Positions 8,501 to 17,096 are shown, counted from the stretch's first letter. The stretch: DNA of 19,984 bases from Candidatus Eiseniibacteriota bacterium (GCA_023132135.1 JAGLYR010000249.1:1-19984), one strand, 5' to 3'. Made by a program: numbers and translations. Notes: generated by a model not told the origin, from the letters alone.

Positions 8501-10661
8501 AGACTATGGCCTCACGGTCTACGATCAGCACACAGAGACCCCCTACCCCGTGTGTGTAAGCATCATCAGGGTTGCCACTCCGGGATCCGCCGTATCTGTC
8601 GCTGTTCGCGATGGTTATGCCTACGTGATGGATGACGGTTTTGGCCTCTGGGCTGTCAATCTCGAGGATGCTGAGTGTCCTACCCTTGTTAACGCCTATA
8701 ACCTCGACGGCTATGCGCGGACGGTAGCTGTCGATGGCGATCGGGCTTACACGCCATGGGCGGGGGGTTGGGCGAAGAGCGGCTTCCATGCCTTGGACAT
8801 TCATGATCCTCTTTCTATCGCTGAAGCTGGGGCAACCGACTACAGCGGGCATGGCATCAAAGACCTCGCCGTAGATGGAGACTACGTCTACGCGGCCTCT
8901 CAGCGAGAGTTCCGGGTCTTCAATATCTCCGATCCGGCGGACCCGATACCCTGGGGCGTGGCGACGGGTCAGCTCGGTACCCGCGGCCTGGCAATCTCAG
9001 GCGACCATGTCTACACGACAGACACATGGTTTGGGCTTCGCGTGTTCGATGTCCGGAATCCCGCCAGCCCCACGATGGTCGGAGCGTACGACCCGGACTG
9101 GGAACCCTGGGCCATTGAATTGAGTGGAGACTACGGCTTTGTCGCCGACCACAGCGCCGGCCTCCACGTCGTGGATATCAGCAATCCCCTAGAACCCACG
9201 TTCGTTACGGACTATCCCACGAGCCAGCCGTACGACGTCACTGTGGATGGCGATTACGCTTACATCGCGGATCACGATGAAGGGCTTATCGTGCTTCGCG
9301 TCTTCGACCGCGAGTCGAAGCCCGACTCCAACGTCGCGCTGTCAACTGCCATGGATACAACGAACCTAGACATCGGCCGCTGTCAGATTTCTACGGTTCC
9401 CACCGACATCGACTCCATCCGTTGGGAACTGAGTGCCGACGGCGGTGGTCACTGGCAGGAAGCTCGGCCCGGAAGCCTAGGATGCGTGTTCAGCTACCCT
9501 GGAACCGATCTCCTCTGGAAGGCGAATCTCTACGATGTCGGCCAAGGAAGTCCTGTCTGCAATACTCTGACACTCGAGTGGTGGTTCCAGTGCCCGTTGA
9601 TCACGGATCTGGAGGACGTGCCGGATGACATGGGGAAGTGGATGCGGGTTGAGTTCATCCGGTCGGGATACGACTTTCCGAACACAACCCTGCCCATCGT
9701 GAACTACTTCCTGTGGCGGAGGATCGATGAATCGGAGTCGAAGGCACGAATCGAGTCCGAGGGAACGCTGTTGTCTCCTGCTGAGAAGGGAGATATCTCC
9801 ACGCAGCTGGCTCAGATCGCCTCTTCTCATTCCGTCTACACCCTGGGTGAACGAGTCTTCGCTGTTTCCGATGCAAAGGGCGAATTCCCTGAGGGCACCT
9901 GGGAATATGTGCTGAGTGTCCCGGCCCTGCAACGGGAAACCTACACAGCGCTGGTGCCGACGATTATTGATTCCAACTTCACGATGATGGGCGACTCATT
10001 GGAAGTGTTCTGTGTGTCGGCCCACCGGGAGACGCCAACACTCTGGTATGTGAGCCCGCCGGATAGTGGCTACTCGATCGATGATGTTGGCATGCAGATG
10101 CTGCGCGGCCTCTGCCTCGTGGGCCCGAACGTTATCGAATGGCTGCCCGCTGAGGAGGAGGATCTGGATTGCTACACGGTCTACGTGGCCCGGGATACGG
10201 TAGACTTGATGGCTGCAGCCAAGGTCGTCGATCAAACTGAGGATCCCTCATTCGAGCTTCCGGCCACAACTGCCGGTCTATACGTGTTCGTCACGGCATG
10301 CGACAGGTCCGGCCATGAGAGTCCTCCGTCGAGGGCGATCCTGAACGCAACCGGTGTGACCGGTCCGATTCCGAGCCATTACTTCCTGGCCCAGAACGTC
10401 CCTAATCCTTTCAACCCCATCACTGAGATCACCTACGGCATTCCCGCCGGTCACGCTCCCTCCCGCGTGGAGATGAGCGTCTACGATCCGCTGGGGCGGA
10501 AAGTCCGGACCCTGGTGGATGCGGATCATGGCCCCGGCACCTACTCAGCCGTATGGGACGGCCGCGATCACAACGGCGTCACCGTAGCCAGTGGGATATA
10601 TTTCTACAGGTTGACTTGGAATGGGAATACGGAGACGAAGAGAATGGTATTGCTGAAGTAG
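5574..10661 (+). CDS. giant LVIVD-repeat propeller protein with sorting tail (28 repeats)
   Basis: This encodes a 1695-residue exported protein. I chose ATG 5574 over GTG 5562 because GGAGG (5564-5568) precedes it and a signal peptide (MKLRNLVISLPILAAVMFIS) follows at once. A short motif (STTAWWDTTGAGQLTLPPF) leads into LVIVD repeats at about 83-1245. I count 28, averaging 42 residues, of the form GDYAYVADGxxGLxVVDISDPxxP...TPGxAxxVAVS. LVIVD repeats are predicted beta-propeller blades, so 28 fits four seven-bladed propellers. From about 1246 come a conserved region (RESKPDSN, IRWELSADGGGHW, MRVEFIRS, LWRRID), VSAHRETPTLWYVSPPDSGYS, and an FnIII-like domain (about 1518-1594). The FlgD-Ig/T9SS-like tail occupies 1604-1695. 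It is likely surface-displayed, for binding rather than catalysis. A paralogue lies at 12742-16989. Confidence 0.9.
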   Translation: MKLRNLVISLPILAAVMFISLTAEAGVETSVETFENFFQMNGDSTTAWWDTTGAGQLTLPPFQLVSVDTSHVPGHSVGVMVSGDYAFVAAGDSGLQVVDVTHPDNLVLVGGCDTPGNAYAVAVAGNYAYVADGTAGLRVMDISDPENPTDVASEYPPFDARGIAIAGNYAYIADGILGMFVINVADPLNPAVGPSYGCGATNAVAVEGNSAYLGCSSGGFHVVDISNPMSPTQIATSPIWIGTAYGIAVAGNYAFVANGWDGLFVVDIDVDSPQFTWPVGGCLTNGDARGVTLAGDWAYVGDSSGGLTVVDISDPVNAVVAGPALATPGQAVSTAVSGEHAYVACVGGGLVAVDIAEPMSPPLLVAQHATLGKPTSVTTDGNYAYVTDGDLVVFDIENPWDPEPVDTLVTPGDTWDVKIAGDIAYVADGEPHLLAVDITDPRDCVWEGFWGTPEEPGDIVVSGDYAYVADGGRGLVILDVSVPAAPDSVYRFHFGGGGIAKGLAIRGDYCYVADNTLGLRVVDISNPLLPVLESTTDTPGTALAVAVDSTGTRALVADGDEGVQVLDVTDVSDPSFLWGYQTPGKAWDVEISGNVAVVADGDPGVLLIDFSDPLLGTRDTDGDAWNVVLDGDYAYVADATAGFHVIDVSDPQAPGSPIILAGTVSDIAVEGSYAYASCLDGLWSVDVTDPTIPDSAGYVPLSGIALAVDVSGVHAYVAAGEFGVQVVDVTDPENMSLMDSLDTYGNAQDIVVEGNIACVAGGTFGLQLIDVSNPDSLVLRGTYDTPGLARGVAVSGDYAYVADGTSGLLVIDVSNPGSPKWKGQYNTPGSAMGVDIVGDVAFVADSASVVALDVSTPATPVLLGSRGTLGTARGIAAVDSIAFVADGDSGLQVVVNRDPVLATFDPNSAHPDYHGTSYCVKVVGDSVFLADGPSGVHLIDITDPASPQHRVRYRHCGVLGARRLDVVGDMIYIATQDYGLTVYDQHTETPYPVCVSIIRVATPGSAVSVAVRDGYAYVMDDGFGLWAVNLEDAECPTLVNAYNLDGYARTVAVDGDRAYTPWAGGWAKSGFHALDIHDPLSIAEAGATDYSGHGIKDLAVDGDYVYAASQREFRVFNISDPADPIPWGVATGQLGTRGLAISGDHVYTTDTWFGLRVFDVRNPASPTMVGAYDPDWEPWAIELSGDYGFVADHSAGLHVVDISNPLEPTFVTDYPTSQPYDVTVDGDYAYIADHDEGLIVLRVFDRESKPDSNVALSTAMDTTNLDIGRCQISTVPTDIDSIRWELSADGGGHWQEARPGSLGCVFSYPGTDLLWKANLYDVGQGSPVCNTLTLEWWFQCPLITDLEDVPDDMGKWMRVEFIRSGYDFPNTTLPIVNYFLWRRIDESESKARIESEGTLLSPAEKGDISTQLAQIASSHSVYTLGERVFAVSDAKGEFPEGTWEYVLSVPALQRETYTALVPTIIDSNFTMMGDSLEVFCVSAHRETPTLWYVSPPDSGYSIDDVGMQMLRGLCLVGPNVIEWLPAEEEDLDCYTVYVARDTVDLMAAAKVVDQTEDPSFELPATTAGLYVFVTACDRSGHESPPSRAILNATGVTGPIPSHYFLAQNVPNPFNPITEITYGIPAGHAPSRVEMSVYDPLGRKVRTLVDADHGPGTYSAVWDGRDHNGVTVASGIYFYRLTWNGNTETKRMVLLK
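10533..10648 (+). repeat. near-identical 3' segment shared with the second propeller gene
   Basis: These 116 bases match 16861-16976 with a single difference (G at 10624, C at 16952). They encode the second half of the sorting tail. Just upstream the two genes differ at many synonymous and non-synonymous positions, so the boundary is abrupt. Confidence 0.9.
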
Positions 10662-10677
10662 GAGCCACCGTGGTAGG

Positions 10678-10694
10678 CCGGGCATCTTGCCCGG
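10678..10694. repeat. GC-rich hairpin between the two cassettes
   Basis: CCGGGCA-TCT-TGCCCGG is a perfect 7-bp stem with a 3-nt loop, 17 nt after the stop of the first propeller gene. No T tract follows, so it is not a standard intrinsic terminator; it could be a processing or stability element. The rest of 10662-10804 shows no promoter I trust. Confidence 0.6.
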
Positions 10695-10804
10695 GGACAA
10701 GTACGACAATCCGGACGTTAGATCTGCTCTGCCGCAGGGACGATGGGCAGGGTGAGGGTCCGACAGCTCCTGGTCGCCCTTTCGCATCAACGGGAGGTTT
10801 CACC

Positions 10805-12706
10805 ATGAAACGCCCAGCCACAATCTTCCTCGGCCTGGTCATCGCCGGGCTTCTCCTCTCCCCCACCGCGGCGGAGGTACCACGCCTCATCAACTACCAG
10901 GGGATCCTGACGGATACCGGTGGGCAGCCCGTTGATGGCGATCACAAGATCACATTCGCCATCTATCCCGATAGCGCAGCGGGTGCGACTGCCCTCTGGA
11001 CCGAGGAGCACGATCCGGTCCCCGTCAACGAGGGCCTTTTCAACGTCATCCTGGGTGGCATCGAGGCAATCCCCGACAGCGTGTTCGCATCTGCAAGCCG
11101 CTGGATGGGCATCAAGGTCGACGACGATCCCGAGACCTCGCCACGAATGCAAATCACATCCGTGCCGTGGGCGTTCTCAGCCGCGGCGGCAGATTCAGCT
11201 GCTCTCGTAGATTGGGACAACGTCGCCGGCATGCCCTACGACTTCGCCGACGGTGTGGACAATGTCGGAGGATCCGGAGACGGCCACTCGCTGGATGCCG
11301 CCGATGGTGAGCCAGCCAATGTTGTCTATGCGGATACCTCCGGGCATGTGGGAATCTGGACGACGTCCCCGGAGGAGAAGTTCCATGTGGCGGGCAACGC
11401 GAAAGTCGACAGCTCATTCTCTGCACGAACAGCAACGATCGACAGTCTCCTGATCAAGCATAGAGGAGCTATTCGCTACGCGGATCAGTTCCCGGGCGAT
11501 GACGCCGGGCAGAAAATCGCGGCGGCTATCGCTGACCTTCCGACCGAAGGCGGCATCGTTGATGCACGTGGCTTTTCTGGTGAGCAGTGGATCCAACAGA
11601 ACATATTCGCCGGTGTCGGCAAACGTGTCACGCTCTATCTCGGAGCAGCCACGTACAACATCGCCACGGGGCAGGTCATTGACGACAATCTGGATCTGGG
11701 ATCCATATGTGTGGTCGGGCAGGGAAACAGCACTGTTCTGAAGCCCACATCCAGCATGACAGTCTTTCAGGTGACTTCTGGCGACCAGATACGCTTCGCT
11801 GACATGCGTTTCGACCTCAATGGAACCAATTCGACCGCCATCTTTCTCCGTGGCGTCCTTTGGTACGGTGCCGTACTTGAGAGGCTCTGGGTGGCCGGAA
11901 GTATTGGCACCGCACCCTTGATCCGAGTGGGTGTCAGTGCCTCAACAGCCGCGGCCATCGGAGCGGTCCTGCGGGATCTATGGTTGTTGGGCCCAATAAC
12001 GGCCGACGCAATTGATATCGGTTGCGAAATGGTCCTTGTCGACCACGTTTCCACGATGTTCTGCCGCGCAGGAGTACGGGTGCGCGCAAGCAACGCAACA
12101 TCTATAACGATTTCGAATTCCATGTTTCATAGTGGGCGTCACGCCCTCCTCATAGACGAGGGAGACAACGACACTCTCCTGTTCATGGGCAACTACATGG
12201 AAGGTAACTCTTGGGGACATATTAAGCTCGTTGGATTGGCGGCGCACTTCCCCATTAAGAACGTCATTATCCGAGACAACTATCTCACGCAGATGAACTC
12301 TCCAGACATGTACGGGATATATCTGAAGAACGTGAAAGGGGTCGTGATCGAGGGAAACAGGTTCGCAAGCGGATTTTTGGGATCAGGTGCGGAGAGCGTA
12401 GTATTCGACGAAAATGTATCTGACGTGTGCTTGGCTGGGAACATCGCATTGGCTATGGAACCTACGATGTCCGGATACGACTCGGTCCCCCTACAAGTGA
12501 ACGATGTCACCGCGACACAGTCGAGTAACTCAGGCGGATTCAGCGCAGGTCTCACCGTGGGCGGGATCCTCACGGCCAAGGATATGATGAATATCAGACC
12601 TAGGTTGTCATCTCCAGACGACCCCGTCGAAGGAGATGTTTATATGGATGCTACGACCCACAAGTTGATGGTCTTTGACGGCTCAACATGGCAGGCGTGC
12701 TGGTAG
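10805..12706 (+). CDS. secreted right-handed beta-helix protein (cassette copy 2)
   Basis: This encodes a 633-residue paralogue of the product of 3723-5543. GGGAGG sits 7 nt before the ATG; the frame is open further upstream into the preceding gene, but that part has no start signal and overlaps real coding sequence. Residues 1-23 are a signal peptide nearly identical to copy 1, and 24-124 are the VPRLINYQGIL...PRMQITSVPWAF domain. A longer linker leads to VGIWTTSPEEKFHVAGN (182-198). YADQFPG...KIAAAIADLPTEGGIVDARG (225-256) opens the beta-helix, which runs to about 545. The end (EGDVYMDATTHKLMVFDGSTW, then QACW) matches copy 1. The centre (about 275-430) is poorly conserved with copy 1, while both ends are well conserved, a pattern seen in phage tailspikes. 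It sits 35 nt before its own propeller partner and lacks a sorting tail. Confidence 0.88.
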   Translation: MKRPATIFLGLVIAGLLLSPTAAEVPRLINYQGILTDTGGQPVDGDHKITFAIYPDSAAGATALWTEEHDPVPVNEGLFNVILGGIEAIPDSVFASASRWMGIKVDDDPETSPRMQITSVPWAFSAAAADSAALVDWDNVAGMPYDFADGVDNVGGSGDGHSLDAADGEPANVVYADTSGHVGIWTTSPEEKFHVAGNAKVDSSFSARTATIDSLLIKHRGAIRYADQFPGDDAGQKIAAAIADLPTEGGIVDARGFSGEQWIQQNIFAGVGKRVTLYLGAATYNIATGQVIDDNLDLGSICVVGQGNSTVLKPTSSMTVFQVTSGDQIRFADMRFDLNGTNSTAIFLRGVLWYGAVLERLWVAGSIGTAPLIRVGVSASTAAAIGAVLRDLWLLGPITADAIDIGCEMVLVDHVSTMFCRAGVRVRASNATSITISNSMFHSGRHALLIDEGDNDTLLFMGNYMEGNSWGHIKLVGLAAHFPIKNVIIRDNYLTQMNSPDMYGIYLKNVKGVVIEGNRFASGFLGSGAESVVFDENVSDVCLAGNIALAMEPTMSGYDSVPLQVNDVTATQSSNSGGFSAGLTVGGILTAKDMMNIRPRLSSPDDPVEGDVYMDATTHKLMVFDGSTWQACW

Positions 12707-12741
12707 TGGTCTGCCACTATGATTATGACACGGAGGATATC

Positions 12742-15700
12742 ATGAAACGGCAGGTAATCTTCCCAGTCTTGTTCATCTTGGCCACGACCATTTCGCCGCC
12801 TGTGACGGCACAAGCTGGAGTGAGCTACTATTGTGAAGACTTTACCACGACCGCACATATGAATCCCGACTCGTCCTCCGCTTGGTGGGGTGGAGGCGAA
12901 CTGAAGCTCCATCCATTCACGATGTCTGAAGCAGACACATTGGATACCGCGGGTCACGCATACAACGTAGCGCTGTCTGGTGACTATGCGTATGTGGCCG
13001 ATGGGGATTCACTAGTGGTCATTGATATCGGCAACCCTGAGGACCTCGTCTGGGTAGGGAGTTGCCCAACCCCAGGGACCGCGTACAGTGTCACCGTTGC
13101 AGGGGACTTTGCCTTCATCGCCGACGGTACATCCGGACTACGAGTCATTGACATCTCACACCCCTCCAGCCCCGCAGATTCTGGAGTCATGTCTGGTCCT
13201 CCTTTCGATGCTCGCGCCGTCGTTCTTGCAGGCAACTATGCGTTCATAGCGGATAGTTTGAGCGGGATGCACGTCATCGACATTACGACCCCGTCAGACC
13301 CCATCTATGGTGAGATGTATGACTGTGGTTGTTCGATTCTCGGTGTAACCGTTGAAGGCAACTACGCTTTTGTCTGTGGTCCTGGAGTCTTCGAGATAGT
13401 GGATATTGAGAATCCGCTTGTCCCTGAGTACGCAGCATCGCCGCTGTCCTGGCCGGGCACTGGCTATCACATAGCAATCACAGGGAACCATGCTTATGTG
13501 GCGCATGGGAGCCATGGACTGACCGTGGTGGACATTGATGTTACTTCAGCTACTTTCGGACAGATTGTCACGACATGCCCTACCAACGGCCATGCTCGGG
13601 CCGTTTCCATCATAGGCAACTGGGCATACGTGGCCGACGGCGCGGCCGGGCTCACATTGGTCAACATCAGAGATCCTGAGAATCCCGAGGTGGTTGCCAA
13701 CCTTGACACCCCAGGATCAGCTCACGGCTTGGCCGTGGCTGGGGAGTACGCCTATGTAGCGAACGGGGATTTCGGAGTCAGCGCAGTCGATATCGCTGAA
13801 CCCGTCTTGCCACCGTTTGCGGTCGCTCAGCTTGACCTCCCTGGCGCACCAGGACCAATTACTCTCTGCGGGGACTGTGCGTATATCGGAGACGTGTCGG
13901 ACGGCTGCCTTAAGGTGGTCGATGTTAGCGATCCGAGTAACCCCTGGCTTGCGGACAGCATTGACACGCCCGGAGATGCCAACGACGTTGCCGTGTCCGG
14001 TGACTACGCATATGTTGCGGATGGAACGCCGTCTCTCACAGTACTCGACGTTAGCGATCCCGCCCATCCGACACTGGGCGGTCATCTGAAAGCCCAGGGA
14101 GATGTGACGGACATAACTATCTCGGGGGATTATGCCTATATCTCCGTGGCCAGCGCGGACGCACCAGACTTCAACGGGTACTACGCCATTGATATCACTG
14201 ATCCTCTCCACCCCGTGATTGCAGAAAAGTGCTACATACCAGGAGCTGGGCGCCGTGCGAGCAGTATCTCGGTCCACGACGGCTATGCATACCTGGCGGA
14301 TGGTGCAAAAGGCTTGCGCGTCGTTGACATTCTCGACTGCACATATAGCACATACAATACCCCCGGATTGGCGCATGATGTGGCTATCAGCAATTCGTAC
14401 GCCTACATAGCCTATGGCGAATCCGGCCTTCAGATCGTCGATGTCAGCAATCCAGATAGCCTCTTCCTTGTCGGGAGCTACGATACTCCCGGGATAGCGC
14501 GCGCCGTGGTTCTCAGAGATAGCCTCGCGCTGGTGGCCGATGATGCAGCTGGCCTCATGATTCTCAGTGTCGCTGACCCTGCCAGTCCCCACTCATTGGC
14601 CAACTACCCAACTAGTGGGGTTTCGTACGATGTGGCTGTCGACGATACTATTGCGTACGTAGCCAACCACGCGGAGGGAATGCTTGTCCTGGACATCAGC
14701 GAACCCTCGGCGCCAATCGCGATCGCCATCTATGACCGTCCCTACTGGTCCCCAATGGGCAATGCCTGCGTTGGGATCACAGTGGAAGACGGATTCGCCT
14801 ACATAGCAGACAATCTCTCAGGACTCCACATCGTCGACGTGAGCAGTCTCGCTCCACCAGATTCCGGATGGGCTTGTCGGACACCGGGGGCTGCCTCGGC
14901 AGTTGCCATCAACGGAGGGTACGCGTTCGTGGCAGACGGCGAACATGGGATGCAGGTGGTTGACGTAACTGATCGCAGGAATCCCCGCCTCGTCTATACC
15001 TTTGATACGCAAGGCTATTCGCACTCCATTACTGTCGCTGGAGATCTCGCGTACTTCACGGACTTTGGACTCATATGGGACCGCACGGGTCTGATCGTTG
15101 CCAATGTCACCGATCCCTTGAGACCGGTGCTGGAGGGGTCCAGTCGGCCGGATGAGGATGGTCTCTACGATCCTGACGTCGGCAACGTGGTTGTCTCCGG
15201 CGACCACGCGTACGTCACGGATCAATGGTCTAACCTCCAGGCATACGATCTCAGCGACCCGACTGATCTCAATGTGGTCGGTACGTGCGGTCTGACCACT
15301 GGCGCCTTCGGCGTTGCCGTCGATGGAGATCGTGCCTACGTCGCGAGCTATCACTACGGCTTCGCAGTCGTGGACATTAGCGATCCAGGAGATATGACAC
15401 TTATTGGCAGATTGATCCCTGAGAATACACGGCCCATAGACATCGATCTGTCTGGAGACTTCGCCTTCGTCTCCAGTGACGAGTTCGGACTTCTCGTCAT
15501 TGACATTGCGAACCCTGCTGACCCGGAAATACTTGGTAGCCACCAGACACCAAGCGGCCAGAACGTGGCGGTCGCCGGAGACTACGCGTATCTCACAGAC
15601 ATGGAGTCAGGTCTTTGGATCTTCTCTGTCTTCTCCCGCGAGTCCAAGCCGGATTCAAACTGTGCACTATCCACAGCGATCGACACGACAACCCTCGCCA

Positions 15701-16989
15701 TCGCTCGCTGCCAGATCTCTACGACTCCTGCATATATCGACTCCATCCGCTGGGAGTTGAGCGCGGACGGTGGCAGCCACTGGCAGAGATTCCTGCCCGG
15801 CGTGGGTTCAGCCATCAGTCATCCAGGTAGTGATCTCCTCTGGAAGGCGAATCTCTACAACGTTGGCGCGGACAGTCTTGTCTGTGACTCCCTCTACATC
15901 GAATGGTGGTATGAGTGCCCCCTGATTGATGCCATTGGCGACATCCCCGATGACCAGGGCGGCTGGATGCGGGTGGAGTTCATACGGTCCGCGTATGATT
16001 TCGAGAACACTACCTTGCCAGTTGACGACTATTGCCTCTGGCGGCGGATGGACGGTAAGGGTCTGAGCGCGCAGATCGCAGCTGACGGAATCCGTCTAGA
16101 GGATACGAAGGAGTTGCCGGTTCCTGTCGAGGTCCCGGAAGGCCTATTCGTCCTATCCTTGTCCTATCCGACCTATCTCCTCGACAACCGCGTGTTCCTG
16201 GTGTCGCCCGACTCCAAGGGTGAATTCCCTGATGGCACCTGGGAAATGGTACAGAGCTTGTCAGCTGTGCAGCAAGAGCTCTACGCCGTGGCTGTTCCGA
16301 CGTATGCGGATACCAATGCAGTTGGCGATTCACTTGCCGTGTTCTGCGTTTCAGCCCACAGAGAGACACCTTCTCTCTGGTACGTGAGTCCCCCTGACAG
16401 CGGATTCTCCATAGACAACTTGACTCCTCAGACAATCAGGGGCCTCTGCCTCTCGGGGGACTACGCTATCACGTGGGACGCCAGCGCGGAGGAAGACCTG
16501 GATTACTACTCCGTGTATGTCTGCCTGGATAGTACCAATACCGAACAGGCGAATCTCCTGGCCCAGACCACAGAAACGACCTTCATTCTTCCTGATACGA
16601 CTGCGGGCTGTTACATCTTTGTGACCGCAAGCGACAATACCGGTCTCGAGAGTCCCCCATCGAACATCATCTTCAATTCCAGCAGCGCCCCGCGCATTCC
16701 TGACTACTTCTACCTCGCGCAGAACATGCCCAATCCTTTCAATCCCATCACAGAGATCGCATACGGGATCCCGCGGGGAGCATCCATCTCACGCGTCACC
16801 ATGAACGTCTACGACACATTGGGCCGCAGAGTGCAAACCCTCGTCGACCTCGACCAGGGACCCGGCACCTACTCAGCCGTATGGGACGGCCGCGATCACA
16901 ACGGCGTCACCGTAGCCAGTGGGATATATTTCTACAGGTTGACTTGGAATGCGAATACGGAGACGAAGAGAATGGTGCTGTTGAAGTGA
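12742..16989 (+). CDS. giant LVIVD-repeat propeller protein with sorting tail (21 repeats)
   Basis: This encodes a 1415-residue paralogue of the product of 5574-10661. ATG 12742 follows GGAGG (12732-12736) with the same spacing as in copy 1; the 18 residues upstream in the open frame overlap the previous gene and are not signal-like. A signal peptide ends near VTAQA, followed by SSSAWWGGGELKLHPF. LVIVD repeats span about 80-965; I count 21, averaging 43 residues, which fits three seven-bladed propellers. Repeats 1-9 align with repeats 1-9 of the larger protein, and repeats 15-21 with its 22-28. From about residue 967 the same C-terminal architecture follows (RESKPDSN, IRWELSADGGSHW, MRVEFIRSAYDF, WRRMD, VSAHRETPSLWYVSPPDSGFS, an FnIII-like domain). 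The FlgD-Ig/T9SS-like tail occupies 1324-1415. It is the last gene of the plus-strand run. Confidence 0.9.
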   Translation: MKRQVIFPVLFILATTISPPVTAQAGVSYYCEDFTTTAHMNPDSSSAWWGGGELKLHPFTMSEADTLDTAGHAYNVALSGDYAYVADGDSLVVIDIGNPEDLVWVGSCPTPGTAYSVTVAGDFAFIADGTSGLRVIDISHPSSPADSGVMSGPPFDARAVVLAGNYAFIADSLSGMHVIDITTPSDPIYGEMYDCGCSILGVTVEGNYAFVCGPGVFEIVDIENPLVPEYAASPLSWPGTGYHIAITGNHAYVAHGSHGLTVVDIDVTSATFGQIVTTCPTNGHARAVSIIGNWAYVADGAAGLTLVNIRDPENPEVVANLDTPGSAHGLAVAGEYAYVANGDFGVSAVDIAEPVLPPFAVAQLDLPGAPGPITLCGDCAYIGDVSDGCLKVVDVSDPSNPWLADSIDTPGDANDVAVSGDYAYVADGTPSLTVLDVSDPAHPTLGGHLKAQGDVTDITISGDYAYISVASADAPDFNGYYAIDITDPLHPVIAEKCYIPGAGRRASSISVHDGYAYLADGAKGLRVVDILDCTYSTYNTPGLAHDVAISNSYAYIAYGESGLQIVDVSNPDSLFLVGSYDTPGIARAVVLRDSLALVADDAAGLMILSVADPASPHSLANYPTSGVSYDVAVDDTIAYVANHAEGMLVLDISEPSAPIAIAIYDRPYWSPMGNACVGITVEDGFAYIADNLSGLHIVDVSSLAPPDSGWACRTPGAASAVAINGGYAFVADGEHGMQVVDVTDRRNPRLVYTFDTQGYSHSITVAGDLAYFTDFGLIWDRTGLIVANVTDPLRPVLEGSSRPDEDGLYDPDVGNVVVSGDHAYVTDQWSNLQAYDLSDPTDLNVVGTCGLTTGAFGVAVDGDRAYVASYHYGFAVVDISDPGDMTLIGRLIPENTRPIDIDLSGDFAFVSSDEFGLLVIDIANPADPEILGSHQTPSGQNVAVAGDYAYLTDMESGLWIFSVFSRESKPDSNCALSTAIDTTTLAIARCQISTTPAYIDSIRWELSADGGSHWQRFLPGVGSAISHPGSDLLWKANLYNVGADSLVCDSLYIEWWYECPLIDAIGDIPDDQGGWMRVEFIRSAYDFENTTLPVDDYCLWRRMDGKGLSAQIAADGIRLEDTKELPVPVEVPEGLFVLSLSYPTYLLDNRVFLVSPDSKGEFPDGTWEMVQSLSAVQQELYAVAVPTYADTNAVGDSLAVFCVSAHRETPSLWYVSPPDSGFSIDNLTPQTIRGLCLSGDYAITWDASAEEDLDYYSVYVCLDSTNTEQANLLAQTTETTFILPDTTAGCYIFVTASDNTGLESPPSNIIFNSSSAPRIPDYFYLAQNMPNPFNPITEIAYGIPRGASISRVTMNVYDTLGRRVQTLVDLDQGPGTYSAVWDGRDHNGVTVASGIYFYRLTWNANTETKRMVLLK
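16861..16976 (+). repeat. near-identical 3' segment shared with the first propeller gene
   Basis: This is the partner of 10533-10648, with one mismatch in 116 bases. It starts at CCCGGCACCTACTCAGCC and ends just before the last four codons, where synonymous differences reappear (GTG CTG TTG here, GTA TTG CTG there). Confidence 0.9.
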
Positions 16990-17071
16990 CAAACTTGGAT
17001 TGCGGGCTTCGCCCCGTCGGAGTTGTTGGAGGCGAATTCTTCCGAGCGACCTAGACCCTGAAATGCGGCAC

Positions 17072-17096
17072 TGCAAGACCTGACACCGAAGACGCG
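17072..17096 (+). repeat. TGCAAGACCTGAC element, second copy
   Basis: TGCAAGACCTGACACCGAAG and the following ACGCGC match 248-272 with one or two changes. It lies in the 143-bp gap between the converging propeller and S41 genes. The gap also holds a weak GGGC-TTC-GCCC hairpin (17004-17014) without a T tract; no convincing terminator is seen. Confidence 0.55.

Noticed and set aside
17004-17014. GGGC-TTC-GCCC hairpin as terminator of the propeller operon
   Set aside because: The stem is only four base pairs and no T tract follows, so I cannot call it a terminator.
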